Assembly (NCBI GenBank): GCA_036480375.1
Contig: JAZGGI010000003.1
Span: forward strand, 1-64,000
Origin: Candidatus Zixiibacteriota bacterium
Lineage (GTDB): Bacteria > Zixibacteria > MSB-5A5 > GN15 > JAAZOE01
Direction of reading: 5' to 3'
DNA length: 64,000 bases
The position numbers and the translations under genes were made by a program. Numbering within the stretch: the stretch's first letter is position 1; the number at the start of each line of letters is the position of its first letter. Of the stretch, positions 16,694 to 25,327 are shown in pieces. The notes under the pieces are model-generated. The model saw only the letters and a list, made by a program, of their open reading frames with translations. It did not search any database and was not told where the DNA came from.

Positions 16694-17563
16694 TTATTCG
16701 ATATTTTGAGCCTGCTCGCGTAGTTTTTCAATTTCTTCTTTTATTTCAATGGCCACCGCCGCTGTTTTGCCTGAGAGAGATTTGGAACCGATTGTATTTG
16801 CCTCCCGGCCCATTTCCTGCAGAATAAAAGTCATGCGTTTTCCGGACGGATCAGAGTTTTTCAAGGTATTAACAAACATAATTAAATGTGATTTTAACCT
16901 TGTGCATTCTTCAGAAATATCAGAGCGGTCGGCGTAGATTGTAACTTCTTCGGCCAAACGGGATGAATCAAGCTGAATGCCGTCGCCCAAATCATTAATC
17001 CTTTTTTCCAGTCGTTTTTTATATTCCGCTACATTCCGGGAGGCTTGTTTTTCCAATTCCTTTATGAACAGGCCTATTTGGCGGCAACGCTTTCTCATAT
17101 CTCGGGCGAGGTTTTTGCCTTCGGCCGCTCTCATTTTTTTCAAATCACGGATGGCTTTATTTAACAGTTTATCAATATCCGGCCATAATCCATTGGCTTC
17201 AAACGTCTCCTGAGGATTAACGAGGACTTCTCGTGCCGAGGCAATCTGAGAAATATCGAGTTCGCCTTTTAACTTTAGCTTTTTCTTGATACTTCTGAGT
17301 TGTTTATAAAACGCTTCGGCGGCGTCCATGTCGATAATCTGAGCCGACGAAGGGGATATTTCAATATTGACCGTGATAGTAATTTTACCCCGTGAAAAAT
17401 TACTCGATATTTCTTTCTTAATATTGCTTTCAAGACCGGCCAGAGCTCGCGGCATACGGCATATACTTTCAAGATAGCGACTGTTAATCGATGCCAGGTC
17501 AACGCTAAGCCCATATTCTTTGCGGTGTAATTCAGCCCGGCCATATCCGGTCATTGAATTCAT
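16694..17563 (-). CDS. yicC: YicC family endoribonuclease
   Basis: 289 residues. N-terminal MTGYGRAEL (after three extra residues) and C-terminal GKRMTFILQEMGREANTIGSKS are the signatures of the YicC/DUF1732 family. E. coli YicC is an RNase involved in small-RNA turnover. The middle contains a charged coiled-coil-like region. The start ATG at 17563 is preceded by AAGGATG, seven bases upstream. It opens a minus-strand operon with gmk, rpoZ and topA. The 85-bp gap to the response-regulator gene above should contain the promoter. Confidence 0.93.
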   Translation of the reverse strand: MNSMTGYGRAELHRKEYGLSVDLASINSRYLESICRMPRALAGLESNIKKEISSNFSRGKITITVNIEISPSSAQIIDMDAAEAFYKQLRSIKKKLKLKGELDISQIASAREVLVNPQETFEANGLWPDIDKLLNKAIRDLKKMRAAEGKNLARDMRKRCRQIGLFIKELEKQASRNVAEYKKRLEKRINDLGDGIQLDSSRLAEEVTIYADRSDISEECTRLKSHLIMFVNTLKNSDPSGKRMTFILQEMGREANTIGSKSLSGKTAAVAIEIKEEIEKLREQAQNIE

Positions 17564-17648
17564 AAGCTATACATCCTTTTTGATAAGCTGAGAATATAGG
17601 GAATTACACGATTTTGTCAATTGCTTTTATAAAATGTATCAATTTCGA

Positions 17649-18359
17649 TTAAACGACGATCCCCTTAGGCCTCCTTCCTCGCCTTTTAATCTTAAGCATT
17701 GGCCCGGCGGGAGTTTGCGTTATGGGAGCGTCGGTTAGAGATGCCATCTTTTGCGTTATATCCTGAATTCTCCGGGCAGAGGTGTCAATCATTTCAAGCT
17801 TATTTTTAATTTTTCGATCGGTAACTCCGGGGTCATCTAATATCAATTCCACGGTACCTAATATGGCCATGAGGGGATTATTAATTTCATGGTTCAAGGT
17901 CGAAGTTGTCATGGTAATCGTCTCAAATTTCTCAGCGATCCTGGCTTTCTCCTCTAACCGTCTGTTTTTTAAGATTAATTTCTGCTTTTGATAAGCCTGT
18001 TTTATTACCCTGGGGATCGTGGAAATGTAGTTGGAATTTTTGGTGATGTAATCGGTGGCGCCTGATTTCATAGCCTCAACCGCGGTCTGTTCGGAACCGA
18101 CTCCGGTGATGACAATGATGGGGATATCGGCCAATTCAGATCGTATAATCGATAACAGTTCAAGGCCGTTCTTATCGGGCAGATGATAATCAAGGCAGAT
18201 GAGATCAAACTGGTTTTTATCCTGAACTTTCAGGAAATCATTACCGCGCATAAATGACAATATTTCAAACCCGGGATATTGCTCCAGGACGGAGTGCTCA
18301 AAGAGAATAGCGTGATACCGGTTATCTTCAATTAAAGCTATTTTCATGTGCTTTTTCAT
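17649..18359 (-). CDS. Response regulator with histidine-kinase-like dimerisation segment
   Basis: 236 residues. An N-terminal receiver domain (about 5-125) has the acidic pocket E11-D12, phospho-acceptor D57 (LICLDYHLPDKNG), T85 and K107. A coiled linker (130-148) leads to a HisKA-like stretch with H157 in STLNHEINNPLMAILGTVELIL. There is no ATPase domain and no DNA-binding domain; the protein ends in a basic tail (KIKRRGRRPKGIVV). It starts three bases after the stop of the PAS kinase gene, so the two probably form one pathway. H157 could be a phosphotransfer site or only a dimerisation relic. No output target can be named. Confidence 0.85.
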   Translation of the reverse strand: MKKHMKIALIEDNRYHAILFEHSVLEQYPGFEILSFMRGNDFLKVQDKNQFDLICLDYHLPDKNGLELLSIIRSELADIPIIVITGVGSEQTAVEAMKSGATDYITKNSNYISTIPRVIKQAYQKQKLILKNRRLEEKARIAEKFETITMTTSTLNHEINNPLMAILGTVELILDDPGVTDRKIKNKLEMIDTSARRIQDITQKMASLTDAPITQTPAGPMLKIKRRGRRPKGIVV

Positions 18360-18362
18360 ATA

Positions 18363-20231
18363 TTAGTCCCCCTTTGATAACGGTAAAGTAAACATTACCG
18401 TTGTCCCGCAGTTAACATCGGACTCGATTTTTATATCTCCTCCCCAGGATTGGACGATTCGTTTGGCAATTGATAATCCGATTCCGGTTCCGGGGATATC
18501 GATGTTATCCGGATTTCTAAAGAAGGGGTCAAATACTTTATTTAAATATTCCCGCGGAATTCCAATACCATTATCGGTAACAGAAAATGTGTGCGCGTTA
18601 TCTTTGAGTGAATAATTAATTTTGATTTTAGGTTTTTTATTTCCCGTGGAAAATTTAAAGGCGTTTTCAAGCAGATTGCCAAACATCCGATTCAGTTGAT
18701 TTTTGGAGGCTTTGCATTCGGGGATATCATCGGGGATGTCAATCCTGTAATCTCTATCGGCATAGGCGATTTTCAGACGATCAATCTGGCCGTTTATTAT
18801 TTTAGAGACGGCCACCCGGGTAAGTTCTTCGCGATAATTCCACTGGCGTGACATTTCCTCAATACCCCCAATCATATCACTCATTATATCGATGTTTTCG
18901 CGGAGGCAGTTAACGGTGAACAGGTCATGCTCGTCAACGAAATTTGAACTTTTGTCGGCCAGTCGTCGGGCAAAGGCATCAATCGATATCAACGGTGCGC
19001 GCAAATCATGAGCCAGTGACTGGAGGATAAATTCTTCGCCAACGGAAGAGAGAACACCGAAATGAGAAAAGACCGCGTGGATGTATAAATTATTTTCGCC
19101 GAAATTGAGGGGGGCCGAAATTACCATATTCGGCTTTTTCTCCTGCAGATTAATCTGCGCCGAAACACAAGAATTATTTATTACGGCCTGATTGAACGGG
19201 GTTCCTGAGAAATCGACAGGCTTATCATCCATATTATATAAGTCAATGGAAAACAGGATATCTTTCAGGTTATTGGCGCTCGATATGTTTAATATTTCCG
19301 TTTGCCATATCTCAAAAGATTCGTTCTTGTACGCGATATCATATTTGTCATCGGTAATTGCCAATTTTATTTTCATCCGGTCGCAAATTTGCCCAATGAA
19401 GGAAAAGTTCTGTCCTATTGAATCGGATTCATCCGATGTTTGGAAGCGCATGTTCCAGAGTTTTACCATTCGCCTGAGATTATTGATCGCGGACGAACCG
19501 GGCTGATGTTCGACCGGTCCCACCAGACGCAGGACCAGATTGTTTATGCCCCGGTAATTTAAAAATTGCAGTGATTCCGAGCGATTCAGTCCGAAACCTT
19601 CGTGAAGCGCTTTATCATCGGGACTAAATGAATATCTATCCTGAGGTTCGATGGCGAACAATTCAATATAGGCCGGGGCGTTTATACCGGTTTCCCGTTC
19701 GGGGCAGGACGCGATGGTAACAAGCTGATCTCGTCGATTGGGAGAATAAAATTCGGCTTCGGCATATTCACCAGCCAGGCATAGAAGCCGGGCAAGCCTA
19801 TTCAAATCAATATTCTCAATGTCATTATCAAGCAGCTTTAAGAATTCTTTTTCGATATTTTCCGATTGTTTTTCATGTATCGGCTGCGCGGGAAGAAGAA
19901 TCAGTTGATAATTAACCGGACTGCCCCCGATAAAATTCAAAGTTATAACCGTGTCAATCTGATGATGCCTTCCGTCCTGGAGTTTATAAGATAACTGTAT
20001 CGCCTGGAAAAAAGACTCATATCTTTTATGATTATAAATGATTTGGTCTAACGTTCGCCTGGAAGAACCGGAGATGAAGTCATATATTGATTTTCCAAAC
20101 AATTCTTCACAGGTTAAACCGAACAGATCTTCGGTCCGCTCATCGATATAGACCAGGCGACCCTTAAGATCGATTTTAAACACGGCACACTGGGACGCCG
20201 TTTTTTGTTCAGACGCGATGGTATTGGGCAT
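18363..20231 (-). CDS. PAS-domain sensor histidine kinase
   Basis: 622 residues, apparently cytoplasmic, with no transmembrane helix. N-terminal PAS domain (about 12-120: VFKIDLKGRLVYIDERTEDLFGLTCEELFGKSIYDFI), a long middle region possibly with GAF-like folds, then the kinase core: H box SLAHDLRAPLISIDAFARRL near residue 408, N box LNRMFGNLLENAFKFS, G1 DNGIGIP, F box, and G2 GTGIGLSIAKRI. It should autophosphorylate on the H-box His and pass the phosphate to the adjacent receiver protein. It lies 5 bp downstream of the secreted subtilase gene, suggesting one transcription unit of protease, kinase and regulator. Confidence 0.92.
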   Translation of the reverse strand: MPNTIASEQKTASQCAVFKIDLKGRLVYIDERTEDLFGLTCEELFGKSIYDFISGSSRRTLDQIIYNHKRYESFFQAIQLSYKLQDGRHHQIDTVITLNFIGGSPVNYQLILLPAQPIHEKQSENIEKEFLKLLDNDIENIDLNRLARLLCLAGEYAEAEFYSPNRRDQLVTIASCPERETGINAPAYIELFAIEPQDRYSFSPDDKALHEGFGLNRSESLQFLNYRGINNLVLRLVGPVEHQPGSSAINNLRRMVKLWNMRFQTSDESDSIGQNFSFIGQICDRMKIKLAITDDKYDIAYKNESFEIWQTEILNISSANNLKDILFSIDLYNMDDKPVDFSGTPFNQAVINNSCVSAQINLQEKKPNMVISAPLNFGENNLYIHAVFSHFGVLSSVGEEFILQSLAHDLRAPLISIDAFARRLADKSSNFVDEHDLFTVNCLRENIDIMSDMIGGIEEMSRQWNYREELTRVAVSKIINGQIDRLKIAYADRDYRIDIPDDIPECKASKNQLNRMFGNLLENAFKFSTGNKKPKIKINYSLKDNAHTFSVTDNGIGIPREYLNKVFDPFFRNPDNIDIPGTGIGLSIAKRIVQSWGGDIKIESDVNCGTTVMFTLPLSKGD

Positions 20232-20236
20232 CTTTT

Positions 20237-22171
20237 CTAAAATTTAAAGACTTTTACTCTTTCCTCTATACCATCGGCAGTAATTCGAATAAAATAAACC
20301 CCGGAAGCTATATTTTGATTTTGTTGATTTTGTCCGCGCCAGACATATTGATTTTCATGGATATTTTGCTCAAGAATCATCTCCCCGTTGAGAGAGAAAA
20401 TTTGGATAACATAGCCCTGCTCAAAGTTAACCGCTGAATTGATGACCAGGTAATCGGTAAAGGGATTAGGACCGACTACAAAGGGCGAGCCAGCTCTTAC
20501 GGTAATTATAGTAAAATATAGTGAGTCAATCAGCCCGTTCTGTTCCCGCGCGACAATAGTATAGCTGTATGCGCCAACGCGCGTGGATAAACCGATGGCG
20601 TAAAGTGTGGCCGTTCCGTCGCCATTGTCAATAAGGTCAAAATCCGGAGGAAGATTTTCAATTTCCAGGGTGACGGTCATTCCTTCAAGTTTATCGACCC
20701 GAATATCAATAGCAGTATCCTGCCCGACGGAGAGGTAAACTATGGGAAGAGCCCTGATGCGCAGATTCTTGGCGGCTTTGAGAACATTGGGGATTCCATA
20801 GCCAAGGCGGTAGCTTAAATCGAAGCTGGGGTAATTGTTTCCGGATTCAATGAGTCGTTGCCTGATTTGATCAGGGTCGCCTTTCAAATGAGGATTGGCT
20901 TGAATAACCAAAGCGGCAATCCCCGCAATCTGGGGAGCGGCAAAAGAAGTCCCCGACAGGAAAGTTATACCCGTTCCAATGGTGCTTGCGCCGACGACCA
21001 TTGTTCCCTGAGCGGCCAGTTCCGGCTTAACGCGACCGTCATAAGTGGGACCGAATGAGGTAAAATCGGAGGGTGACAAATCGGGATCGACGGCTCCTAC
21101 CGCGATTACTGAATCACCGTCGGCAGGGGCGATAATGTAATGCCATGGTTTATTGCCCTCGTTACCGGCTGAAACAACGACCAGTATACCTCGCGAGGCG
21201 GCGATATCGGCGGCAATCGTTGTGACGGTGGTATTGCCGTCAAAGGCGTCATAGGTATAAGTCGTGTCATCAAAGTATGCGTACCCCAGAGAGGTTGATA
21301 TTATATCGGCGCCCATATCCGAAGCCCGTTCGGCGGCCATCACCCAGAGGTCTTCTTCGAGTGTGATTTCGATATCGACGATTTCGGTTTTGTAGAGCAT
21401 GTACTGAGCGCTGGGAGCCGGACCGATTAAACTACCCGGCATGTATCCCCCCATGACGGATAGGACTTTGGTTCCATGATTAATTTGACCGGCAGTGGGT
21501 AGATCATCATCAACTGAAGTATCATTGTTTATGAAATCATAAGAGTCTATGACAATGATTGAATCGAGAGCCGGATGACCGAACCTGAAACCGCTATCAA
21601 TCAGGGCGATTAAGACGCCCTGGCCGTCGAGTCCCAGAGCATGGGCTGAATCGACGCCAAGCATGTGATTCTGATTATATGACAGACCGTAATCGGCGCT
21701 GTCGGTCATCATCGCTTGTTCGATGACTTTTTGCTCTCGGGGCAAATCACGGCGCAGTGTTTTAACGATATCGATTTTGCGGATGAAATCAAATTTTGAG
21801 AGATATTCTATCGCGGATGAATTCATATATGCCGATACCGCATTCAACCATTTTGATTGATGTATGTTTTTGGCTCCGGTGTTTGCGATGCTATCGAGAT
21901 ACGATTGAGTTATTGGCAAGTCGTATTCATCGAGAGGAATATTGGCACGGCGGTTTTGAGCGCGTTCAGAGATCGCGTCAGCCGCTTTTTGGAAATTATC
22001 CGACGAAGTGTCTTTATCCGCAAAATATATCCAGACTTTATGAGTAGAATCGGCTCCGGTTTGAGACATTCGGGATTTTAGCAAAGGCATGATTTTATTT
22101 GAGTATTCGGCCCATACCGTCGGGCAGACAATTAATTGTATCAGAATTGAAATTAAAAATAATTTTCTCAT
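20237..22171 (-). CDS. Secreted subtilisin-like (S8) serine protease with C-terminal sorting domain
   Basis: 644 residues from the ATG at 22171, chosen because it starts a clear signal peptide (MRKLFLISILIQLIVCPTVWA) with GGAAGG just upstream; the frame extends 42 codons further without a plausible start context. Prodomain-like segment (to about 180), then the S8 catalytic triad: Asp in LIALIDSGFRFGHPAL, His in INHGTKVLSVMGG, Ser in LSGTSFAAPQIAG. An Ig-like domain follows, and the C-terminus (VVGPNPFTDYLVIN...GVYFIRITADGIEERVKVFKF) matches type A type-IX-secretion sorting domains. The enzyme probably works outside the cell or on its surface. Confidence 0.92.
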   Translation of the reverse strand: MRKLFLISILIQLIVCPTVWAEYSNKIMPLLKSRMSQTGADSTHKVWIYFADKDTSSDNFQKAADAISERAQNRRANIPLDEYDLPITQSYLDSIANTGAKNIHQSKWLNAVSAYMNSSAIEYLSKFDFIRKIDIVKTLRRDLPREQKVIEQAMMTDSADYGLSYNQNHMLGVDSAHALGLDGQGVLIALIDSGFRFGHPALDSIIVIDSYDFINNDTSVDDDLPTAGQINHGTKVLSVMGGYMPGSLIGPAPSAQYMLYKTEIVDIEITLEEDLWVMAAERASDMGADIISTSLGYAYFDDTTYTYDAFDGNTTVTTIAADIAASRGILVVVSAGNEGNKPWHYIIAPADGDSVIAVGAVDPDLSPSDFTSFGPTYDGRVKPELAAQGTMVVGASTIGTGITFLSGTSFAAPQIAGIAALVIQANPHLKGDPDQIRQRLIESGNNYPSFDLSYRLGYGIPNVLKAAKNLRIRALPIVYLSVGQDTAIDIRVDKLEGMTVTLEIENLPPDFDLIDNGDGTATLYAIGLSTRVGAYSYTIVAREQNGLIDSLYFTIITVRAGSPFVVGPNPFTDYLVINSAVNFEQGYVIQIFSLNGEMILEQNIHENQYVWRGQNQQNQNIASGVYFIRITADGIEERVKVFKF

Positions 22172-22364
22172 CACCCTTCCTTTTCTGGTCGCATCAGAAA
22201 CACGCATGGCACAATTTAAAAAGAGATATCGGAAAATGAAATTATAAAATTCATTCGAAACCGGATTTTTAGTTCCTGTTTTCTGTTGCACCTGCATCTC
22301 AGACGTTTATATTGAACGAAATATTAAACGCAATTTTATTTTTTGCTCACACCGGAGATTTTAT

Positions 22365-23741
22365 TTGGAATCATTTAGCGCCTTTTGGGCTGACGCCGTT
22401 GATATTGTTTGGGGAATTCCCCTTGTAATCCTGTTAATATCCGCCGGAATCTTATTTACCTTGATGGGAAAATTTATTCCCTTCCGAAGGCTCAAGCACG
22501 CCATAAATATTCTGCGCGGGAAATACGACAATCCGGATGATCCCGGAGAGATTTCGCATTTTCAAGCGTTGTCATCAGCGCTGTCGGCGACGATTGGAAT
22601 GGGTAATATCGCGGGAGTCGCTATCGCGGTTACACTGGGCGGACCGGGTGCGATTTTCTGGATGTGGGTGGCCGGACTGGTTGGCATGTCAACCAAGTAT
22701 TTCACCTGTACCCTCGCCTGCCTGTATCGCAAAAAAGATGAACGAGGAATCGACCAGGGCGGGCCGATGTATTTTATCGAAGTCGGCCTGGGTAAATACT
22801 TCAAACCGTTGGCGATGTTGTTCGCGCTTTTTGGAATGGTCGGTTGCCTGGCGATGTTTCAAACCAATCAATTATCGGGACTTCTTCACGCCGACTGGGG
22901 AATCAGCCGCTATGCGACCGGAATTATCTGCGCCGTTATCGTGGGAATCGTGATTCTGGGCGGAATCGTTCGAGTAGGGAAAGTTACCAGTAAAATCGTT
23001 CCGGCGATGTTCGTTCTCTATGTCGTTTCGGCTTTGTATGTCGTATTGAGCAACGCCTCGATGGTTCCGGATATTATCAAATCGATCTTTACTTCGGCTT
23101 TCGGCGGTCAGGCATTGATTGGCGGTGGGACGGCGGTTGCGTTTCGCGAAGTATTGGTGACCGGCATAAAACGCGCGGCTTTTTCCAACGAAGCCGGGTT
23201 GGGAACGGCTCCTATGGCTCACGGCGCGGCCAAAACCAAAGAGCCGGTGCGCGAGGGCTTGATTGCTATGCTCGGCCCGTTTCTCGATACCAATATCGTC
23301 TGCACGCTGACGGCGCTGGTGATTTTATCATCGGGAGTTCCGACGGCCGATGACGGCGTCGTGATGACGGTCAGCGCCTTTGAAAAAGCGATGCCGAATC
23401 TCGGTCGGTATGTCATGACGCTTATTATTGTGCTGTTTTCGGTCTCGACGATGATATCTTATTCTTATTACAGCCTCAAATGTTCGCGGTATCTTTTAGG
23501 TTATAAATTCGGTGATTATTATGTTTATGTCTATATCATCAGCATGTTTTTCGCGGCTATCTGGGCGCAGGATACGGTCCTGAATATGCTCGATACGGCT
23601 TTTGCGTTGATGGCCATCCCAACATTGATCGGAACGATATTATTATCTCCCGCCGTCATGCGCGCCACCAAAGATTATTTCAAGAGAATGAACAACCGCG
23701 CCAACGGTTCTTCTTCTGATATGTATCCTGATGTGGAGTAG
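22365..23741 (+). CDS. Alanine/glycine:cation symporter (AGCS family)
   Basis: 458 residues, about 11 transmembrane helices. AGCS transporters import alanine or glycine with sodium. Family motifs: FQALSSALSATIGMGNIAGVAIA, GGPGAIFWMWVAGLVGMSTKY, GGPMYFIE, and KRAAFSNEAGLGTAPMAHGAAK. The start is TTG, supported by GGAG seven bases upstream and by the expected N-terminus just before the first helix. It is transcribed away from the subtilase gene across a ~190-bp gap. No amino-acid riboswitch was recognised in that gap. Confidence 0.93.
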   Translation: MESFSAFWADAVDIVWGIPLVILLISAGILFTLMGKFIPFRRLKHAINILRGKYDNPDDPGEISHFQALSSALSATIGMGNIAGVAIAVTLGGPGAIFWMWVAGLVGMSTKYFTCTLACLYRKKDERGIDQGGPMYFIEVGLGKYFKPLAMLFALFGMVGCLAMFQTNQLSGLLHADWGISRYATGIICAVIVGIVILGGIVRVGKVTSKIVPAMFVLYVVSALYVVLSNASMVPDIIKSIFTSAFGGQALIGGGTAVAFREVLVTGIKRAAFSNEAGLGTAPMAHGAAKTKEPVREGLIAMLGPFLDTNIVCTLTALVILSSGVPTADDGVVMTVSAFEKAMPNLGRYVMTLIIVLFSVSTMISYSYYSLKCSRYLLGYKFGDYYVYVYIISMFFAAIWAQDTVLNMLDTAFALMAIPTLIGTILLSPAVMRATKDYFKRMNNRANGSSSDMYPDVE

Positions 23742-23883
23742 GGGGGGATATGGTAAGATAAATGGAGCAACTTTCAAATGAGTATAATAAACCGTGATAA
23801 AATCAAATTATATGTAAGAATAATAGATCAGGATGAAGCTAAACCATTTTCGTGAGTAATACTTAATCAAAAGGAGGCAAGCC

Positions 23884-24828
23884 ATGTACCGTGTCTATCT
23901 TGAGATTAATCAATTCGCAATTTCAATGCTTGGAGAAGAGTTATCTCCTTCAGGTCCGGAGGGTAGTGAGAAGGAATCTCTCGTTTCAATAGACAAACGT
24001 ATTAGTCGCAGGTACTTGTGGACATACTGGTTCATCTACCTCGTTATCTATGTGATATTTATAGTGCCACTGGTGTTTTTGGAGTCACGGTCAGATAGCA
24101 TGTTTGATGCGGTGAATTTTCGGTTCATGTTAATCGGCTCTATGTTATTTGCTATTCTTCACGGATATATCTTTTACAAAAGAGTAATCAAATATCACAA
24201 AAAGAATCCAACAGATGTATACAGATTTGGGAACCTATCATATGAGGATATTTATCCGAAGCAGCTTCGCAGAAGACTGTGGTTATGGAATTTGTGGCCG
24301 TTCATGTATCTCACATTTGCCATTGTTCCAATTGTTACTCGCATTCAGCATCTAGTTGAGACTTTAGTGCTTGCAAGAGTAATTATACAGAAAGGCGAAG
24401 GCGGCAAAGATACTGATCCAAGATTGAGCCAATATAATCTAATAAAGGACTTAATTCAAAGGAAAATCCACGACTACAGCGAGACTAAGGCACATCCTTT
24501 GGGCACTTTAAAGAAGCTTTTCGAGCGAAGGATTGCAACGATAAGCACCGACGTACAGAGAATTTCCATTATTCTAAGTTCACTCGGCATAGCTGGTTCT
24601 CTTATAGCCATCATAGTAAAGGACCCGATAGCAACGTATTTTAGTCAACCCAGCATTTCTGATGTGTGCCTTATAGTCAGTCTTGCCGCTCTCATAATGG
24701 GAGTCATTATTTACTTCATCAGTCAACTACAAATTCAAGTTGGGCAACGTCGAGCCCTATCAGTCGTTTTGGATGTTATTGACATAATGCTACTTCACTA
24801 TGAGCCCGAAAATGGGGCCGCTCAATAA
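23884..24828 (+). CDS. Unidentified multi-pass membrane protein
   Basis: 314 residues that I cannot assign to a family. About five hydrophobic helices: ~45-67 (YLWTYWFIYLVIYVIFIVPL), ~80-100, ~139-158, ~232-252 and ~264-288. A basic cytoplasmic-type stretch (KRVIKYHKKNP) separates the first two pairs, and a soluble loop (~160-230) holds R-K-I-H-D-Y-S-E-T and V-Q-R-I-S. A strong AAAGGAGG site lies seven bases before the ATG, so translation is likely. Codon use is AT-richer than in the upstream symporter gene. It stands alone between the symporter and a repeat cluster. Confidence 0.7.
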   Translation: MYRVYLEINQFAISMLGEELSPSGPEGSEKESLVSIDKRISRRYLWTYWFIYLVIYVIFIVPLVFLESRSDSMFDAVNFRFMLIGSMLFAILHGYIFYKRVIKYHKKNPTDVYRFGNLSYEDIYPKQLRRRLWLWNLWPFMYLTFAIVPIVTRIQHLVETLVLARVIIQKGEGGKDTDPRLSQYNLIKDLIQRKIHDYSETKAHPLGTLKKLFERRIATISTDVQRISIILSSLGIAGSLIAIIVKDPIATYFSQPSISDVCLIVSLAALIMGVIIYFISQLQIQVGQRRALSVVLDVIDIMLLHYEPENGAAQ

Positions 24829-25057
24829 TGGGTCTTTTATTATGGGGAAAACTGGCCAGGCGGTCCATCAGTGAATGTTGATTGGGAGGTCTATACGGTA
24901 GCCGATCCTATTAGAAGACCGGTGGGTTCCCACATAGAGCCTCCGCAATTTTCCATCTAATCCACCGCAATTACTGAAAACATCCGCATTATTGAATGAA
25001 ATGGTTTATGGTTGAGTGTTTGTGACCAATGGGAAAGTAGTCTTTTACGAAATACTA

Positions 25058-25152
25058 AAAAGGACAAAACGAACCCAATTCGCTGTAAGCAACAGATACA
25101 TATCGCATTACAGCGAATTTTGCAAAAATCAATTGTGGATAACTCTAAACCA
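25058..25152 (-). repeat. 95-bp dispersed element, copy B
   Basis: Inverted copy of the element at 10420-10514. On the minus strand it begins TGGTTTAGAGTTATCCAC and ends in the same 31-base block. Inside it, AATTCGCTGTAA (25077-25088) and TTACAGCGAATT (25108-25119) form a perfect 12-bp stem with a 19-base loop. In copy A the partner arm has decayed, so B looks like the more intact version. Confidence 0.85.
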
Positions 25153-25166
25153 AAGATTTTCGTTGC

Positions 25167-25205
25167 GGCGGGTCTTGATTTTGTGAAGCAAAATTGTGAC
25201 CTGCC
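25167..25205. repeat. Imperfect hairpin, GGCGGGTC.../...GACCTGCC
   Basis: Two 17-base arms (25167-25183 and 25189-25205) around TGAAG, complementary except at about four positions. The GGCAGGTC/GACCTGCC ends look like a repeat-family signature. It directly abuts the fossil gene start at 25210, which may mark an insertion or deletion boundary. Confidence 0.7.
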
Positions 25206-25209
25206 GCCC

Positions 25210-25238
25210 TAAAAGATTTGAAGTTCATAGTCACCCCC
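25210..25238 (-). pseudogene. Duplicated start of the FG-GAP gene (fossil)
   Basis: 29 bp identical to 28021-28049, the ribosome binding site and first codons of the intact FG-GAP gene. Read on the minus strand it gives GGGGGTGACT, then ATG and codons for M-N-F-K-S-F. After that the sequence switches to the palindromic repeat, so the frame no longer encodes a signal peptide. It looks like the remnant of a second, tandem copy whose body was deleted or displaced at the repeat. Confidence 0.7.
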
Positions 25239-25327
25239 GAAGGGTATGGTGGTCAAATTGTTTTTGTCCCCTATGAGCGGTTTGAGCGAGGAGTATATGT
25301 ATAGGATAAAATAACATTTGCTAATCC

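Larger units (their letters stand above)
24829..25327. repeat. Repeat cluster with fossil gene start
   Basis: About 500 bp without a gene. It holds the inverted 95-bp element (25058-25152) with its 12-bp perfect inverted repeat, a long imperfect hairpin (25167-25205) and a 29-bp duplicate of the start of the neighbouring FG-GAP gene (25210-25238). The first 200 bp after the membrane-protein gene are not recognised. Confidence 0.75.

Noticed and set aside
24829-25057. Terminator or small gene after the membrane-protein gene
   Set aside because: No stem with a T-run and no credible frame was found.
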